Assembly (NCBI GenBank): GCA_934435205.1
Contig: CAKSAK010000002.1
Location: 62,001-126,000 of the forward strand
Direction of reading: 5' to 3'
From: an uncultured Ruminococcus sp.
GTDB taxonomy: Bacteria; Bacillota; Clostridia; Oscillospirales; Ruminococcaceae
DNA length: 64,000 nt
Numbering within the stretch: the stretch's first letter is position 1; each line of letters starts with the position of its first letter. Below, piece after piece: positions 1 to 8,557 of the stretch. The notes beneath the pieces are model-generated. The model was not told where the DNA came from, ran no database searches, and saw nothing but the letters and a program-made list of their open reading frames with translations. The position numbers and the translations under genes are program-made.

Positions 1-1
1 T

Positions 2-745
2 GAGACTCTTCTGAACACAAACATGGGTCTGGAGCTTGACAACATGGCAAGACTTATGAAGCTGACTGTTGATTACGCTCGTTCAAAGGGCTACACAGGC
101 GATTTCTACATTGAGCCAAAGCCAAAGGAGCCTACAAAGCATCAGTATGATTTCGATACAGCTACAGTTCTCGGTTTCCTGAGAAAATATGGTCTTGACA
201 AGGACTTCAAAATGAACATCGAGGCTAACCACGCTACACTTGCTCAGCACACTTTCCAGCATGAGCTGAGAGTTGCAAGAGATAACGGTGTATTCGGTTC
301 TATCGACGCTAACCAGGGCGACCCACTGCTCGGTTGGGATACAGACCAGTTCCCTACAAACGCTTATGACGCTACACTTTGTATGTACGAAGTTCTCAAG
401 GCAGGCGGCTTCACAAACGGCGGTCTGAACTTTGACGCTAAGGCAAGAAGAGGCTCATACACAATGGAGGACATTTTCCTCAGCTACATTGCAGGTATGG
501 ACACATTTGCACTTGGTCTTAAGGCAGCTGCAAAGATCATTGAGGACGGCAGACTTGACAAGTTCGTTGATGACAGATATGCAAGCTGGACAACAGGCAT
601 TGGTGCAGACATCATTGCAGGCAAGGCTGACATGGAGAGCCTTGAGAAGTATGCAGTTGAGAAGGGCGAGGTTACAGACTCACTTTCAAGCGGCAGACAG
701 GAATATCTGGAGAGCGTACTCAATCAGATCATGTTCAATCTTTAA
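2..745 (+). CDS. xylA: Xylose isomerase, C-terminal part (5' end outside window)
   Basis: Xylose isomerase interconverts D-xylose and D-xylulose in the cytoplasm. The reading frame is open from the first bases of the window, so the gene begins upstream; about 247 residues are visible, a little over half of the usual ~440. Seen here are the metal-binding signatures NIEANHATLAQHTF and FGSIDANQGDPLLGWDTDQFP and the C-terminal helical tail after GGLNFDAKARR. The usual AGH of the metal motif reads AQH. The stop codon is followed at once by a duplicated hairpin/terminator block, so this is the last gene of its transcript. The identification is secure; the fate of the N-terminus cannot be judged. 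Confidence 0.97.
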   Translation, partial: ETLLNTNMGLELDNMARLMKLTVDYARSKGYTGDFYIEPKPKEPTKHQYDFDTATVLGFLRKYGLDKDFKMNIEANHATLAQHTFQHELRVARDNGVFGSIDANQGDPLLGWDTDQFPTNAYDATLCMYEVLKAGGFTNGGLNFDAKARRGSYTMEDIFLSYIAGMDTFALGLKAAAKIIEDGRLDKFVDDRYASWTTGIGADIIAGKADMESLEKYAVEKGEVTDSLSSGRQEYLESVLNQIMFNL

Positions 746-746
746 G

Positions 747-762
747 CAGGGGCGTGCCCCTG
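747..762. repeat. Short GC palindrome directly after xylA
   Basis: A perfect 16-bp palindrome, CAGGGGCGTGCCCCTG, starts two bases after the xylA stop and is followed by CACCC. The same palindrome, followed by GACC, occurs in the hairpin array at 14328-14345, so it belongs to a dispersed family. Confidence 0.7.
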
Positions 763-769
763 CACCCAT

Positions 770-801
770 ATCCGCTGTCATTCGTGGCAGCGGATTTTTT
801 T
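770..801 (+). terminator. xylA intrinsic terminator, copy 1
   Basis: ATCCGCTG (770-777) pairs with CAGCGGAT (788-795) and is followed by a T run. It is part of a 51-bp unit (751-801) repeated at 844-894 with one mismatch. Confidence 0.85.
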
Positions 802-843
802 ATCGCCGCCCATATCATTTTTTACGCTGTGACAAAATATGAA

Positions 844-894
844 GGCGTGCCCCTGCACCCATATCCGCTATCATTCGTGGCAGCGGATTTTTTT
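844..894 (+). repeat. Second copy of the xylA terminator unit
   Basis: This 51-bp unit repeats 751-801 with a period of 93 bp and a single difference (G777 becomes A870), which shortens the hairpin stem to ATCCGCT/AGCGGAT (863-869 and 882-888). It again ends in a T run, so it should act as a back-up terminator. Confidence 0.85.
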
Positions 895-898
895 GTAC

Positions 899-932
899 AA
901 AAAAGAGCGGCTCTCAGCGAACCGCCCTCTTT
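899..932 (-). terminator. Terminator of the antiporter gene
   Basis: On the minus strand AAAGAG and GCGG arms pair with CCGC and CTCTTT arms, with a small bulge, followed by a T run (the A run at 899-904). It lies just past the antiporter stop and back-to-back with the xylA terminators. Confidence 0.7.
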
Positions 933-940
933 GATTATCA

Positions 941-2206
941 TTATTTCTCTTTTCTTGAGAGTTCCTGCAATTCCTGCTCGTACTGTGAGAAGCCCTCCAC
1001 AGACTTCATAAGCTCGTCCTCAACGTGCTCTTCATGATTATCCTTAAACACAAACTTCAGGAATACCGGTGTGATTATCGTTGTTGCAACCACCATGATG
1101 ATGATAGGTGCGAAAACCTCATCTCCCATAAGTCCAAGCTTCTGTCCTTTAGCCGCTACTATAAGTGCGACCTCACCTCTGGATATCATTCCCATTGCTA
1201 TCTGCAAGCTTTCCTGATTTGTATACTTACAAACCTTTGCGCCTAGTCCACAGCCTATTATCTTTGTGATTATTGCCACAACAAGGAGCAAAACTGTGAA
1301 CAGCACCATTTTGCCGCTCATGTTGATACCGTTCATTGTAAGACCGATGCTTGCAAAGAACACCGGTGAAAGGAACATATACGAAAGTGTTTCAAATCTG
1401 TTTGAGATATACTTTACGTCCTTTTCGCTTGAAATTGCAAGACCTGCAACAAATGCGCCTGTGATATCTGCAACGCCGAAAAGCTCTGCTACATACGCCA
1501 TGAGCAAGCAGAAAACGAAGGAAATTATAACGTGACGTCTAAGGTCTTTTTTATCTCTTTTTCTCCACTTTGTGAACACAACATGGTAAACGACTGTACA
1601 GCCGATAGCCACTGCAAAGAACGCTACTATCTTAATAAGAACTGTTGCAACGTGAACGCTTGTATCTGCAAGGCTTGTGATAAGGGTCAATGCGATGATA
1701 CCGAGGATATCGTCTATGATAGCCGCACCGAGAATGGCATTACCTGCTCTTGTAGAGAGCTTGCCAAGCTCTTTCAGAGTTTCTACTGTGATAGAAACTG
1801 ATGTTGCAGTAAGCACAACGCCTATGAAGAGGTGCTGCAGGAATGGTGAACAGGCGAGCTTATCGCCCTTGCCTACGCCCATTGCAGCGGCAAGTCCAAG
1901 TCCGCCGAACAGTGGTACGATAACGCCAAGAAGAGCGATTATGAATGACGCTTTACCAGTCTTTTTAAGCTCCTTAACGTCTGTTGTAAGTCCTGCGGTG
2001 AACATCAGCACGATAACGCCAATTTCTGACAGTTCTGAGATAAATTCAGTTTCTTTTACAACATTAAGAACGGCAGGTCCGAGTATTACGCCCGCCAACA
2101 ACGCACCGACTACCTGCGGCAGTTTCATTTTCTTTGTTACAAGTCCGAGAATTTTGGTCGAAAGCAGTATAAGTGCAATAAACAATATGTAGCTGTATTC
2201 TTCCAT
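941..2206 (-). CDS. CPA2-type sodium (or potassium)/proton antiporter
   Basis: This is a membrane antiporter of the monovalent cation:proton antiporter-2 family (NapA/KefB type), about 421 residues with roughly 12 membrane segments. It begins with a short periplasmic end and a segment containing KMKLPQVVGALLAGVILGPAVL, a family hallmark, and carries the ion-binding-type stretch AAIIDDILGIIALTL with two adjacent Asp. No RCK/TrkA domain follows, only a short acidic tail (HEEHVEDELMKSVEGF). The start at 2206 is chosen because AAGGAAG precedes it at normal spacing; a longer open frame upstream lies inside the leader RNA. The gene is monocistronic between its own promoter and terminator. The transported ion cannot be read from the sequence. 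Confidence 0.88.
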   Translation of the reverse strand: MEEYSYILFIALILLSTKILGLVTKKMKLPQVVGALLAGVILGPAVLNVVKETEFISELSEIGVIVLMFTAGLTTDVKELKKTGKASFIIALLGVIVPLFGGLGLAAAMGVGKGDKLACSPFLQHLFIGVVLTATSVSITVETLKELGKLSTRAGNAILGAAIIDDILGIIALTLITSLADTSVHVATVLIKIVAFFAVAIGCTVVYHVVFTKWRKRDKKDLRRHVIISFVFCLLMAYVAELFGVADITGAFVAGLAISSEKDVKYISNRFETLSYMFLSPVFFASIGLTMNGINMSGKMVLFTVLLLVVAIITKIIGCGLGAKVCKYTNQESLQIAMGMISRGEVALIVAAKGQKLGLMGDEVFAPIIIMVVATTIITPVFLKFVFKDNHEEHVEDELMKSVEGFSQYEQELQELSRKEK

Positions 2207-2235
2207 GATTTTACTTCCTTTCCACGCCGCCAAAG

Positions 2236-2295
2236 AATGACGTTAATGCGTAAAAATAACGATCTACAGCATTTTACTCTCTGCAAATCGTCATT
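2236..2295 (-). promoter_or_regulatory. Structured 5' leader of the antiporter gene
   Basis: The roughly 100-nt leader contains an outer 7-bp helix (AATGACG at 2295-2289 with CGTCATT at 2242-2236, minus strand) enclosing an inner AATGC/GCATT helix (2273-2269 with 2249-2245). This arrangement could be a cis-regulatory RNA. It does not match a riboswitch class that I can recognise with confidence. Confidence 0.4.
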
Positions 2296-2310
2296 GATTT
2301 TCCGTATCTT

Positions 2311-2339
2311 ATTATAGCATTATGCCGCATTATAGTCAA
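2311..2339 (-). promoter_or_regulatory. Promoter of the antiporter gene
   Basis: On the minus strand TTGACT (2339-2334) and TATAAT (2316-2311) are separated by exactly 17 bp. Transcription should start near 2304, leaving a leader of about 98 nt. Confidence 0.8.
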
Positions 2340-2374
2340 CAGACAGCACAATTTGTTCACAAAAAAGAGCAACA

Positions 2375-2403
2375 AAAAAGAGCCGCAAAAGCCGGCTCTT
2401 TTT
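2375..2403 (-). terminator. Terminator of the GH5-type lipoprotein gene
   Basis: A perfect 11-bp stem, AAAAAGAGCCG with CGGCTCTTTTT, encloses a 7-nt loop. With its A and T flanks it can terminate in either direction; it lies 24 bp past the stop of the gene starting at 3635. Confidence 0.85.
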
Positions 2404-2426
2404 GTGATTATTTTATCAAAGTCTTA

Positions 2427-3635
2427 TCAAACTGTTTTTTTGCCGTTAGGGAATATCTTATCCTCGCAGATACCTGCCATTTTTTCTATAGCAGGCTGGA
2501 TATCCAGCCACAGACCACAGCCATCGTCCTGACCGCTTGTTTTCCATGCAAACACGCCGTTCCAGCCATTGTTGTAAGCGTCCTCATAAGCTGAGGTGAT
2601 GTCGAAATCGCTGTCGCTTGCAACTGCCGGACACTCGCCTATAACGCAAGGCTTTGTACCGTCAAGGCCAAAGTCTGTTGGAGATTCGCTGAAAGGATAT
2701 CCCCACATTCCCTGCATCCAAGTGTACCAATGAGTTGAATAGAAGTCAACATAGGCAAGGCTCTTGTCATACTTATCACCGCTCAAAACGTTCTGAAGCT
2801 CGCTGTCGGATATTTTGTTGCCCTGCTGGCTGTCGGAGTTATACTTTATCATACCCAGACCCACGGTTACGAGAACGTCTGAATTTGCATGGATAGCTGC
2901 GGCTGCCTTTGCATAATACTGCTCCAGATAGGACCAATCAAGCTTGCCGCACTCTTCATTTTCAACTATCCAGTCAGGCTCGTTACAAAGGTCTACAGAC
3001 CAGAAATAGTCGCTCTTGCCATATCTTTGAACAAGAGGAACTATATAGTTATCTACAAACATATCTGTCTTGTCGCTGTCCTGAATGAGCGTTCTCCAAG
3101 CCTGATAATTCTGATTCTGATCCTTGAAGTTATCAAAGGACTGAACTGTTGCCATTATATAGATCTGATACTGCTCTGCAAGATAGAACAGATTGTCAAG
3201 ATCCTCCCAATGAGCTGTTGTTGCACCGTCAAATGTACCGTCTGCTGAGATAGCCATACCAACGTCGCCGTTGCAGATTATCCATATTCTTGCGGCATTT
3301 ACGCCTGAATTGTGAAGCTTCTGGAAATGATCCTGCCAGAACTCAAAATTGAAGCCTCCGCCAAAGTCGTTCCACTTATCCCATGGAGCGTTCACTCCAT
3401 TGAGCCAAAGCTCCTTGTCGCCCACCATGAATTTTGTTCCGTCGATCTTGACTTTCGCTGAGCCGTCGGTCGTTGTTGCATAATCCTTTTCAGGCATTGC
3501 AGTTTCCGAAACAACGGCAGAGCTGTTGTTTGATTTGCTTTCAGCCTTTGAGCTTGAGGAATTATCTCCGCAGCCCACGGTCGAAACAAGCATCAGCACT
3601 GCAAGTGATGATGCAAGCCACTGTTTAACTTTCAT
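2427..3635 (-). CDS. Secreted lipoprotein glycoside hydrolase, GH5-like (beta-mannanase/cellulase type)
   Basis: This is a predicted surface-anchored enzyme that hydrolyses a beta-linked plant polysaccharide. About 402 residues: an N-terminal signal with lipobox-like VSTVGC (Cys22), a Ser/Asn-rich linker to about residue 50, then a (beta/alpha)8 hydrolase. Clan-A features are visible: the acid/base Glu in DLCNEPDW (about residue 219), STHWY, and the nucleophile Glu in CVIGECPA (about 334), with the aromatic AWKTSGQ near the end. The opening KELWLNGVNAPWDKW resembles beta-mannanase members, but the substrate is inferred only weakly. The start at 3635 is preferred because the upstream part of the open frame overlaps a perfect promoter, and GGGAAGG lies before the ATG. 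The gene is transcribed alone, divergently from the endoglucanase. Confidence 0.8.
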   Translation of the reverse strand: MKVKQWLASSLAVLMLVSTVGCGDNSSSSKAESKSNNSSAVVSETAMPEKDYATTTDGSAKVKIDGTKFMVGDKELWLNGVNAPWDKWNDFGGGFNFEFWQDHFQKLHNSGVNAARIWIICNGDVGMAISADGTFDGATTAHWEDLDNLFYLAEQYQIYIMATVQSFDNFKDQNQNYQAWRTLIQDSDKTDMFVDNYIVPLVQRYGKSDYFWSVDLCNEPDWIVENEECGKLDWSYLEQYYAKAAAAIHANSDVLVTVGLGMIKYNSDSQQGNKISDSELQNVLSGDKYDKSLAYVDFYSTHWYTWMQGMWGYPFSESPTDFGLDGTKPCVIGECPAVASDSDFDITSAYEDAYNNGWNGVFAWKTSGQDDGCGLWLDIQPAIEKMAGICEDKIFPNGKKTV

Positions 3636-3681
3636 AAAATATACCTTCCCTTTCCTTGGACTAAAGTTTTGAACACATTTG

Positions 3682-3710
3682 ATTATAGCACAATACCGCT
3701 CCATTTTCAA
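3682..3710 (-). promoter_or_regulatory. Promoter of the GH5-type lipoprotein gene
   Basis: On the minus strand TTGAAA (3710-3705) and TATAAT (3687-3682) are spaced by 17 bp. Confidence 0.8.
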
Positions 3711-3891
3711 TAGCAAGATCTGATTTTTTTGCAGATAATATCCTCTAAAATTTTAACATTGTATAATTATATTAGCTCTAATAAATCGGCACTTTTTCAT
3801 ATAGCGATTAAAAATATGAACATTTGAGATTTATACACAAAAAGAAGGTATGTTATTTGTTTAATAAGCGTATTCTAATTTGAACAGAGAT

Positions 3892-3901
3892 GTGGTATAA
3901 T
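3892..3901 (+). promoter_or_regulatory. Extended -10 promoter of the GH5 endoglucanase
   Basis: The sequence TGTGGTATAAT includes an extended -10 element (TGGTATAAT). The -35 region is weak. The expected start near 3908 leaves a short leader before the ribosome binding site. Confidence 0.6.
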
Positions 3902-3950
3902 AAAAGATACTGATGAGGTTAATATTTTATATATGAAAGGACGGGAAAGA

Positions 3951-6665
3951 ATGAAATCAGTATCAAAAAGATACCTGAGCTTTATTTTATCTCTTTTAAT
4001 GGCAATGACCATATTTATTGGTCTTGACCTTGGGGATATAAATGCGCAGGCATTGTCGGGAGATACTCTCAAAAACGCTGACACGGAAGCCATACTTGAG
4101 GATATGGGTCTTGGCTGGAATTTGGGCAACTCTCTTGACGCAACACTAGGCTCAGGTCTTGACGCAGAAACATCTTGGGGCAATCCTAAAACAACTCAGG
4201 CTCTTATAGACAAGGTAAAGTCTTTAGGCTTCAACACAGTGAGAGTGCCAGTTTCATGGGGCAAGCACGTTTCAGGAAGCAACTACACCATAGACTCCGC
4301 ATGGCTTGCAAGAGTAAAGGAAGTAGTTGACTACTGCTACAAAAACGATATGTATGTTATTTTGAATATTCATCATGACACAAAGTCTTCTGCAAGCGCT
4401 TCGGGAGCAGGATATTACCCAAGGTCTTCTGTATATTCAAGCTCTGAGAAGTTTGTTACGAGCGTATGGTCACAGGCGGCAGAATATTTCAAGGATTATG
4501 ACTATCATCTTATATTTGAAACTCTTAACGAGCCTCGTCTTATCGGCACAAGCTATGAGTGGTGGTTCAGCAAGTGGAGCGTTCCGTCAGAGGTAAAGGA
4601 CGCTATAGACTGCATAAACAAGCTCAATCAGAAAGCTGTTGACACAATAAGAGCAACAGGCTCAAACAACAGGGGCAGACTTATCATGTGTCCCGGTTAC
4701 GACGCTTCCATAGACGGGGCAACTGTTTCAGGCTTCAAGCTTCCTACAGATATCTCAGGCAACAAAAACCGCATCGCTGTATCAGTTCACGCTTACAGCC
4801 CTTACAACTTTGCAATGAATGTTGGCTCAGGCTCGACCTCTTCATATACATCTTCTATAAAGAGTGAGCTTCAGGACCTTTTCAGCACGCTGAAAAGCAA
4901 TTTCCGTGACAAGGGTATACCTGTTGTTATAGGCGAGTTCGGCTCAACGGACAAGAACAACACTGCGGAGCGTGTAAAGTGGGCAACAGACTACACTGCG
5001 CTTGCAAAAAAGAACAACATTCCATGCGTACTGTGGGACAACAATGCTTTTGCAAGATACAACGGAAGCAGCATTGTTCTCAACAGTGAATATCACGGCT
5101 ACATAAACAGAAAAGACAACACTGTTACAAGCCCTGCAAAGGACGTTATCGAGGCCCTTATGAAGCCTTACGGCAACAGAGTAAATCTTAACTGCTCTTC
5201 AAGCGTTACCATAGTTGCGGGACAGAGCAAGAACATTGGCGCAAGCTCATCAACAAGCGGTGCTGTTCTCACATACAAAAGCACAACTCCGTCTATATGC
5301 ACTGTTGACAAGAACGGAAACGTGACCGCTCTCAAGACAGGCACAGGATATGTTACTGTTACGGCTTCTGCAAATGGTTATGACAGCGTTTCAAAGGACG
5401 TTAAGATAGTTGTTTCTAAAAAGAGCCTTAACAACGGACTTCTTACGCTTTCAGAAACAAGCTATGTTTATGACGGCACATACAAAAAGCCTGCGGCTAC
5501 AGTTACACTTGACGGCAAGGTGCTTCAGGCAGGCAAGGATTACACTATCTCATACAGAAACAATCTGAACGTTGGCGCTGCAACTGTTATTGCGACAGGC
5601 ATGGGCGACTACACAGGTTACACATCAAAGAACTTCACTATCACAAAGCGTGCAATGGCAGGCGGAACAGTTTCAGTGGCTTCGAGCGTTTCATTCACGG
5701 GAAGCAACGTTACTCCGTCAGTTACAGTAAAGGTTGCAGGCAGGACGCTCACAAGCGGCACTGACTACACAGTTTCATACTCAAACAACAAGAACGTTGG
5801 CACAGCTAGCGTTTATGTATACGGCAAGGGCAACTATTCAGGCTCTCTGAGCGCTAAGTTCGACATTGTTCCTGCAAAACAGCAGATACAGAAGCTTGAA
5901 ACCAGATACAAGGGCTTCTATATTGATTGGGCGCAGAAAGGCTCTGCAACAGGATACGACATCGAGTATTCTGTAAACTCAAACATGAGCGGTGCGGTTT
6001 CAAAGCATTTGACAGCCAACAAGCCTGACACGCTGACAGTAAGCGGTCTGGCAGGTGACAAGGTTTACTATGTTCGTGTTCGTTCCTACACAAACGTAAA
6101 CGGCAAGGTATACTACGGCGCATGGTCTGATGTAAAGAGCATAAAGACAGCTAACAACGATATCACAAAGGCTACTGTTTCAGGCATTTCCACAAAGGCG
6201 TTCACAGGAAAGGCTATTACACAGAACGTAACTGTAAAGGTGGGAAGCACTGTTCTTAAAAACGGCACTGACTACACAGTTTCATACTCCAACAACAAAA
6301 AAGTTGGCAAGGCTACTGTAAAGATAACAGGCAAGGGCAAGTATGGCGGAGTTATCACAAAGACTTTCACCATTAACCCTGCTAAGCAGGAGATACAGAA
6401 GCTTACAGCAAAGTCAAAGGCTTTCTTTATCGATTGGGCGCAGAAGGGCTCTGCGACAGGATACGAGGTTCAGTACGCTACTAACTCTAAGTTCACAGGT
6501 GCTAAGAAAGTGACTATCACAAACAACAAGACAGACAAGACCACTGTTTCAAAGCTTTCTGCCAACAAGAAATACTATGTTCGTGTAAGGTCTTACACAA
6601 CTGTAGGCGGCACAAAGTATTACGGTGCTTGGTCGGCTGTTAAAAATGTGACTACTAAGAAATAA
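3951..6665 (+). CDS. Secreted GH5 endoglucanase with Ig-like and FN3 tail repeats
   Basis: This is a predicted extracellular endo-beta-1,4-glucanase of about 904 residues. After a signal peptide (to about residue 33) the GH5 barrel spans about 45-405: GWNLGNSLDA, the substrate His pair NIHHDT, the acid/base Glu in IFETLNEP (about 194), and the nucleophile Glu in VVIGEFGS (about 329). A Big_2-like domain (about 410-490) follows, then repeats in the order MBG-like, MBG-like, FN3, MBG-like, FN3. The last MBG/FN3 pair is a recent-looking copy of the earlier one (both hold IDWAQKGSATGY and YYVRVRSYT). No dockerin, LPXTG motif or C-terminal membrane segment is present, so anchoring is unclear. ATG 3951 is chosen because AAAGGA lies 9 nt upstream; ATG 3933 has no ribosome binding site. 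Confidence 0.93.
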   Translation: MKSVSKRYLSFILSLLMAMTIFIGLDLGDINAQALSGDTLKNADTEAILEDMGLGWNLGNSLDATLGSGLDAETSWGNPKTTQALIDKVKSLGFNTVRVPVSWGKHVSGSNYTIDSAWLARVKEVVDYCYKNDMYVILNIHHDTKSSASASGAGYYPRSSVYSSSEKFVTSVWSQAAEYFKDYDYHLIFETLNEPRLIGTSYEWWFSKWSVPSEVKDAIDCINKLNQKAVDTIRATGSNNRGRLIMCPGYDASIDGATVSGFKLPTDISGNKNRIAVSVHAYSPYNFAMNVGSGSTSSYTSSIKSELQDLFSTLKSNFRDKGIPVVIGEFGSTDKNNTAERVKWATDYTALAKKNNIPCVLWDNNAFARYNGSSIVLNSEYHGYINRKDNTVTSPAKDVIEALMKPYGNRVNLNCSSSVTIVAGQSKNIGASSSTSGAVLTYKSTTPSICTVDKNGNVTALKTGTGYVTVTASANGYDSVSKDVKIVVSKKSLNNGLLTLSETSYVYDGTYKKPAATVTLDGKVLQAGKDYTISYRNNLNVGAATVIATGMGDYTGYTSKNFTITKRAMAGGTVSVASSVSFTGSNVTPSVTVKVAGRTLTSGTDYTVSYSNNKNVGTASVYVYGKGNYSGSLSAKFDIVPAKQQIQKLETRYKGFYIDWAQKGSATGYDIEYSVNSNMSGAVSKHLTANKPDTLTVSGLAGDKVYYVRVRSYTNVNGKVYYGAWSDVKSIKTANNDITKATVSGISTKAFTGKAITQNVTVKVGSTVLKNGTDYTVSYSNNKKVGKATVKITGKGKYGGVITKTFTINPAKQEIQKLTAKSKAFFIDWAQKGSATGYEVQYATNSKFTGAKKVTITNNKTDKTTVSKLSANKKYYVRVRSYTTVGGTKYYGAWSAVKNVTTKK

Positions 6666-6684
6666 GGCTATATTGGCTATAATG

Positions 6685-6727
6685 AAAATACCGACGGCTC
6701 GGGTGAGCGGTCGGTATTTTTTTCGGT
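6685..6727 (+). terminator. Terminator of the endoglucanase gene
   Basis: An 11-bp perfect stem, AAAATACCGAC with GTCGGTATTTT, is followed by a T run. Confidence 0.9.
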
Positions 6728-6756
6728 ATTTTTTAGTTTGTGGGGAAGCTCTAGGC

Positions 6757-6779
6757 GGGCGAACGCTGTTCGCCCCTAC
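6757..6779 (+). repeat. Dispersed palindrome, type A
   Basis: GGGCGAAC-gct-GTTCGCCC followed by CTAC. It lies between two converging genes. Identical copies are at 10891-10913 and 13968-13990, with an inverted copy at 13805-13827. Confidence 0.8.
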
Positions 6780-6795
6780 GAGTGGTTTGGGGTTA

Positions 6796-8556
6796 TCAAT
6801 TAGTGTTTGCCACAAAGAAGTATGTTATGTAGGACAGGACGATAAATGCAGAGGACAGATAGCTCAGGGTGCTGACTATGGCTTTGCAGGGGGCTTTTTC
6901 AGAGCGGTTGCAAAGGTCTGTGAAAAGTCCGATATTTATAAGTCCTATGAGCATACAAGGGATCATGTATCTGAAATTCATTGTGCAGATAAAAGGATAT
7001 CTGACACAGAAGTTATAATAGTTGCCCAAGATAGTGGCATAGACCACTGTGAGCATGAGTTTTTCGGTGAATCTTGCGTTATCGGTCTTTACAAAAAGCA
7101 CTATGAGCATTGCGATGAACGCTATGACCGCAAGAACCAAGGCTATCCAGAAAAGTGCATACGGCACGAGCATTGCGTTTTCGGGGAAGAAAGTTTCGTT
7201 TATGCCCTCGCCAAAAATGGAGTTTTTAAGCATTGCTATGGTAGGGTTATACTCTTTATAGCTTTCACCGCCCCATTGCTCAAAGACTATTTTAAACTGT
7301 GAGAAGCTGAAGTCTGTAAGGCGGTGTTTGGCTGTGAGGTCGCCTATATACTGAGTGTCGGCATTTGATAGGCTTGGGACATAGTTTGGTTTTACGCCAA
7401 AGCGCAGGTAGTTTCTCACACTCCACCAAAGACCAAGAGGACAGCATATTACACCGAAAAGGCAAAATTGACCTAGGCGGTTCAAGATATGCTTACGGTT
7501 TTGCACAAGCGCCATAAAGAAAAGTATGGCTACGGCAGGGGCGATAAGCCCTACGGATATTTTTGTCATCATGCCAAGACCGATACAGAGGGCGGCTTTG
7601 ACAATATTCTTTGAGGTCTGCTCTCTATACCATTTCAGCACGCAATACAATGCGCCCATTGTGAAGCAGAGCATAAGAGGGTCGTTATTTATCCCACCTG
7701 ACATCAGTATAAGATACGGATACATACAGCACATACCGAACGGGATAGTCAGGGCTTTGCCTTTAAGGTCAAAGAGCCTTAATATCTTATAGACTGTTAT
7801 TGTTACGGCGCAGACGTAAAAAAGGGTCAGGGCTTGGATAGCCTCGCACGCCATGTAATACTCTATGCCTACGGAGGTGCAGAATTTCAGCCACACCGCA
7901 CATATGATATGATGCAGAGGCGGGTGATAATACTGCCAAAGGAGAGTAGGGTCGAAATTCGGCAGGGCGTGGTTATTATAGATATACTCTATATAGCCTG
8001 CATGACCGCCCTCGCTTCCGAAATACCACACGTCATTCTGTCTTGTATAGATATCGGACATAAAGACATAGGAATTGCGCAGAACAAAGCCTGCTCCTGC
8101 CAAGGCAAGGCAGGTCACACGGTCGTGGAACTTTTTATCGTTATTGAGCAGAACGACATACATAACAAGCACGACGCAAAGTCCTGCAAAGCAGATAAAA
8201 GCCGCTTTATATTGGGCATGTACGAAATAATTCACTGCCGCAAGGGTCAAAAGGGTCTTGCCTGCAAAGGTCAGAACTGAGCCTGCGGTATGCTTTCCGC
8301 TGTCATCGAGCTGTTTCAAAAGCCGTCTGAGGTAGAAAAACTCTATTATCATGAAAACGCCATACACTGTGACGCCGTTCAGAAACTTATAGCTATAGCT
8401 ACCAAAGCCTGTGAGTGCAAGGCATATGAACGCTGAAACTATATAAGGGTGACGGCTGAGTGTGCGGAAGATCGCCTCAAGCCGTCTGTCGCTTATGGCT
8501 CTTCTGTTCATGTCTTTTCGCAGAGACAGAAGAAGTCCGCCTTTCTTTTTATTCAT
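6796..8556 (-). CDS. GT-C fold polytopic glycosyltransferase (dolichyl-phosphate-mannose mannosyltransferase-like)
   Basis: A 586-residue integral membrane protein with about 12 hydrophobic segments after a basic cytoplasmic start (MNKKKGGLLLSLRKDMNRR). The large extracytoplasmic loop holds GGHAGYIEYIYNNHALPNFDP and the aromatic YYHPPLHHIICAVW, the type of loop found in GT-C enzymes that take a sugar from a polyprenyl-phosphate donor. It lies one base after the stop of the FAD oxidoreductase and is last in an operon with a GtrA-like flippase, which supports lipid-linked sugar transfer to a cell-surface glycan or protein. The sugar and acceptor cannot be predicted. Confidence 0.75.
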   Translation of the reverse strand: MNKKKGGLLLSLRKDMNRRAISDRRLEAIFRTLSRHPYIVSAFICLALTGFGSYSYKFLNGVTVYGVFMIIEFFYLRRLLKQLDDSGKHTAGSVLTFAGKTLLTLAAVNYFVHAQYKAAFICFAGLCVVLVMYVVLLNNDKKFHDRVTCLALAGAGFVLRNSYVFMSDIYTRQNDVWYFGSEGGHAGYIEYIYNNHALPNFDPTLLWQYYHPPLHHIICAVWLKFCTSVGIEYYMACEAIQALTLFYVCAVTITVYKILRLFDLKGKALTIPFGMCCMYPYLILMSGGINNDPLMLCFTMGALYCVLKWYREQTSKNIVKAALCIGLGMMTKISVGLIAPAVAILFFMALVQNRKHILNRLGQFCLFGVICCPLGLWWSVRNYLRFGVKPNYVPSLSNADTQYIGDLTAKHRLTDFSFSQFKIVFEQWGGESYKEYNPTIAMLKNSIFGEGINETFFPENAMLVPYALFWIALVLAVIAFIAMLIVLFVKTDNARFTEKLMLTVVYATILGNYYNFCVRYPFICTMNFRYMIPCMLIGLINIGLFTDLCNRSEKAPCKAIVSTLSYLSSAFIVLSYITYFFVANTN

Positions 8557-8557
8557 A

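Larger units (their letters stand above)
3636..3950. other. Divergent intergenic region between two GH5 genes
   Basis: This 315-bp AT-rich stretch carries one promoter in each direction (3682-3710 minus, 3892-3901 plus). No gene is seen, and no operator palindrome stands out. Confidence 0.6.

Noticed and set aside
754..1011. 85-codon open frame after xylA with an internal repeat
   Set aside because: Its repeated peptide is the translation of the duplicated terminator unit, and its end overlaps the antiporter gene on the other strand.
3951..6665. Dockerin or sortase signal for cellulosome attachment
   Set aside because: No duplicated calcium-binding dockerin motif and no LPXTG-type motif occur; the tail ends directly after the last FN3 domain.
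6673..7302. 209-codon plus-strand open frame
   Set aside because: It starts inside the endoglucanase terminator, crosses a dispersed palindrome and runs antisense to the glycosyltransferase.
7834..8280. 148-codon open frame opposite the GT-C glycosyltransferase
   Set aside because: Antisense shadow of a real membrane protein gene; composition is not protein-like.
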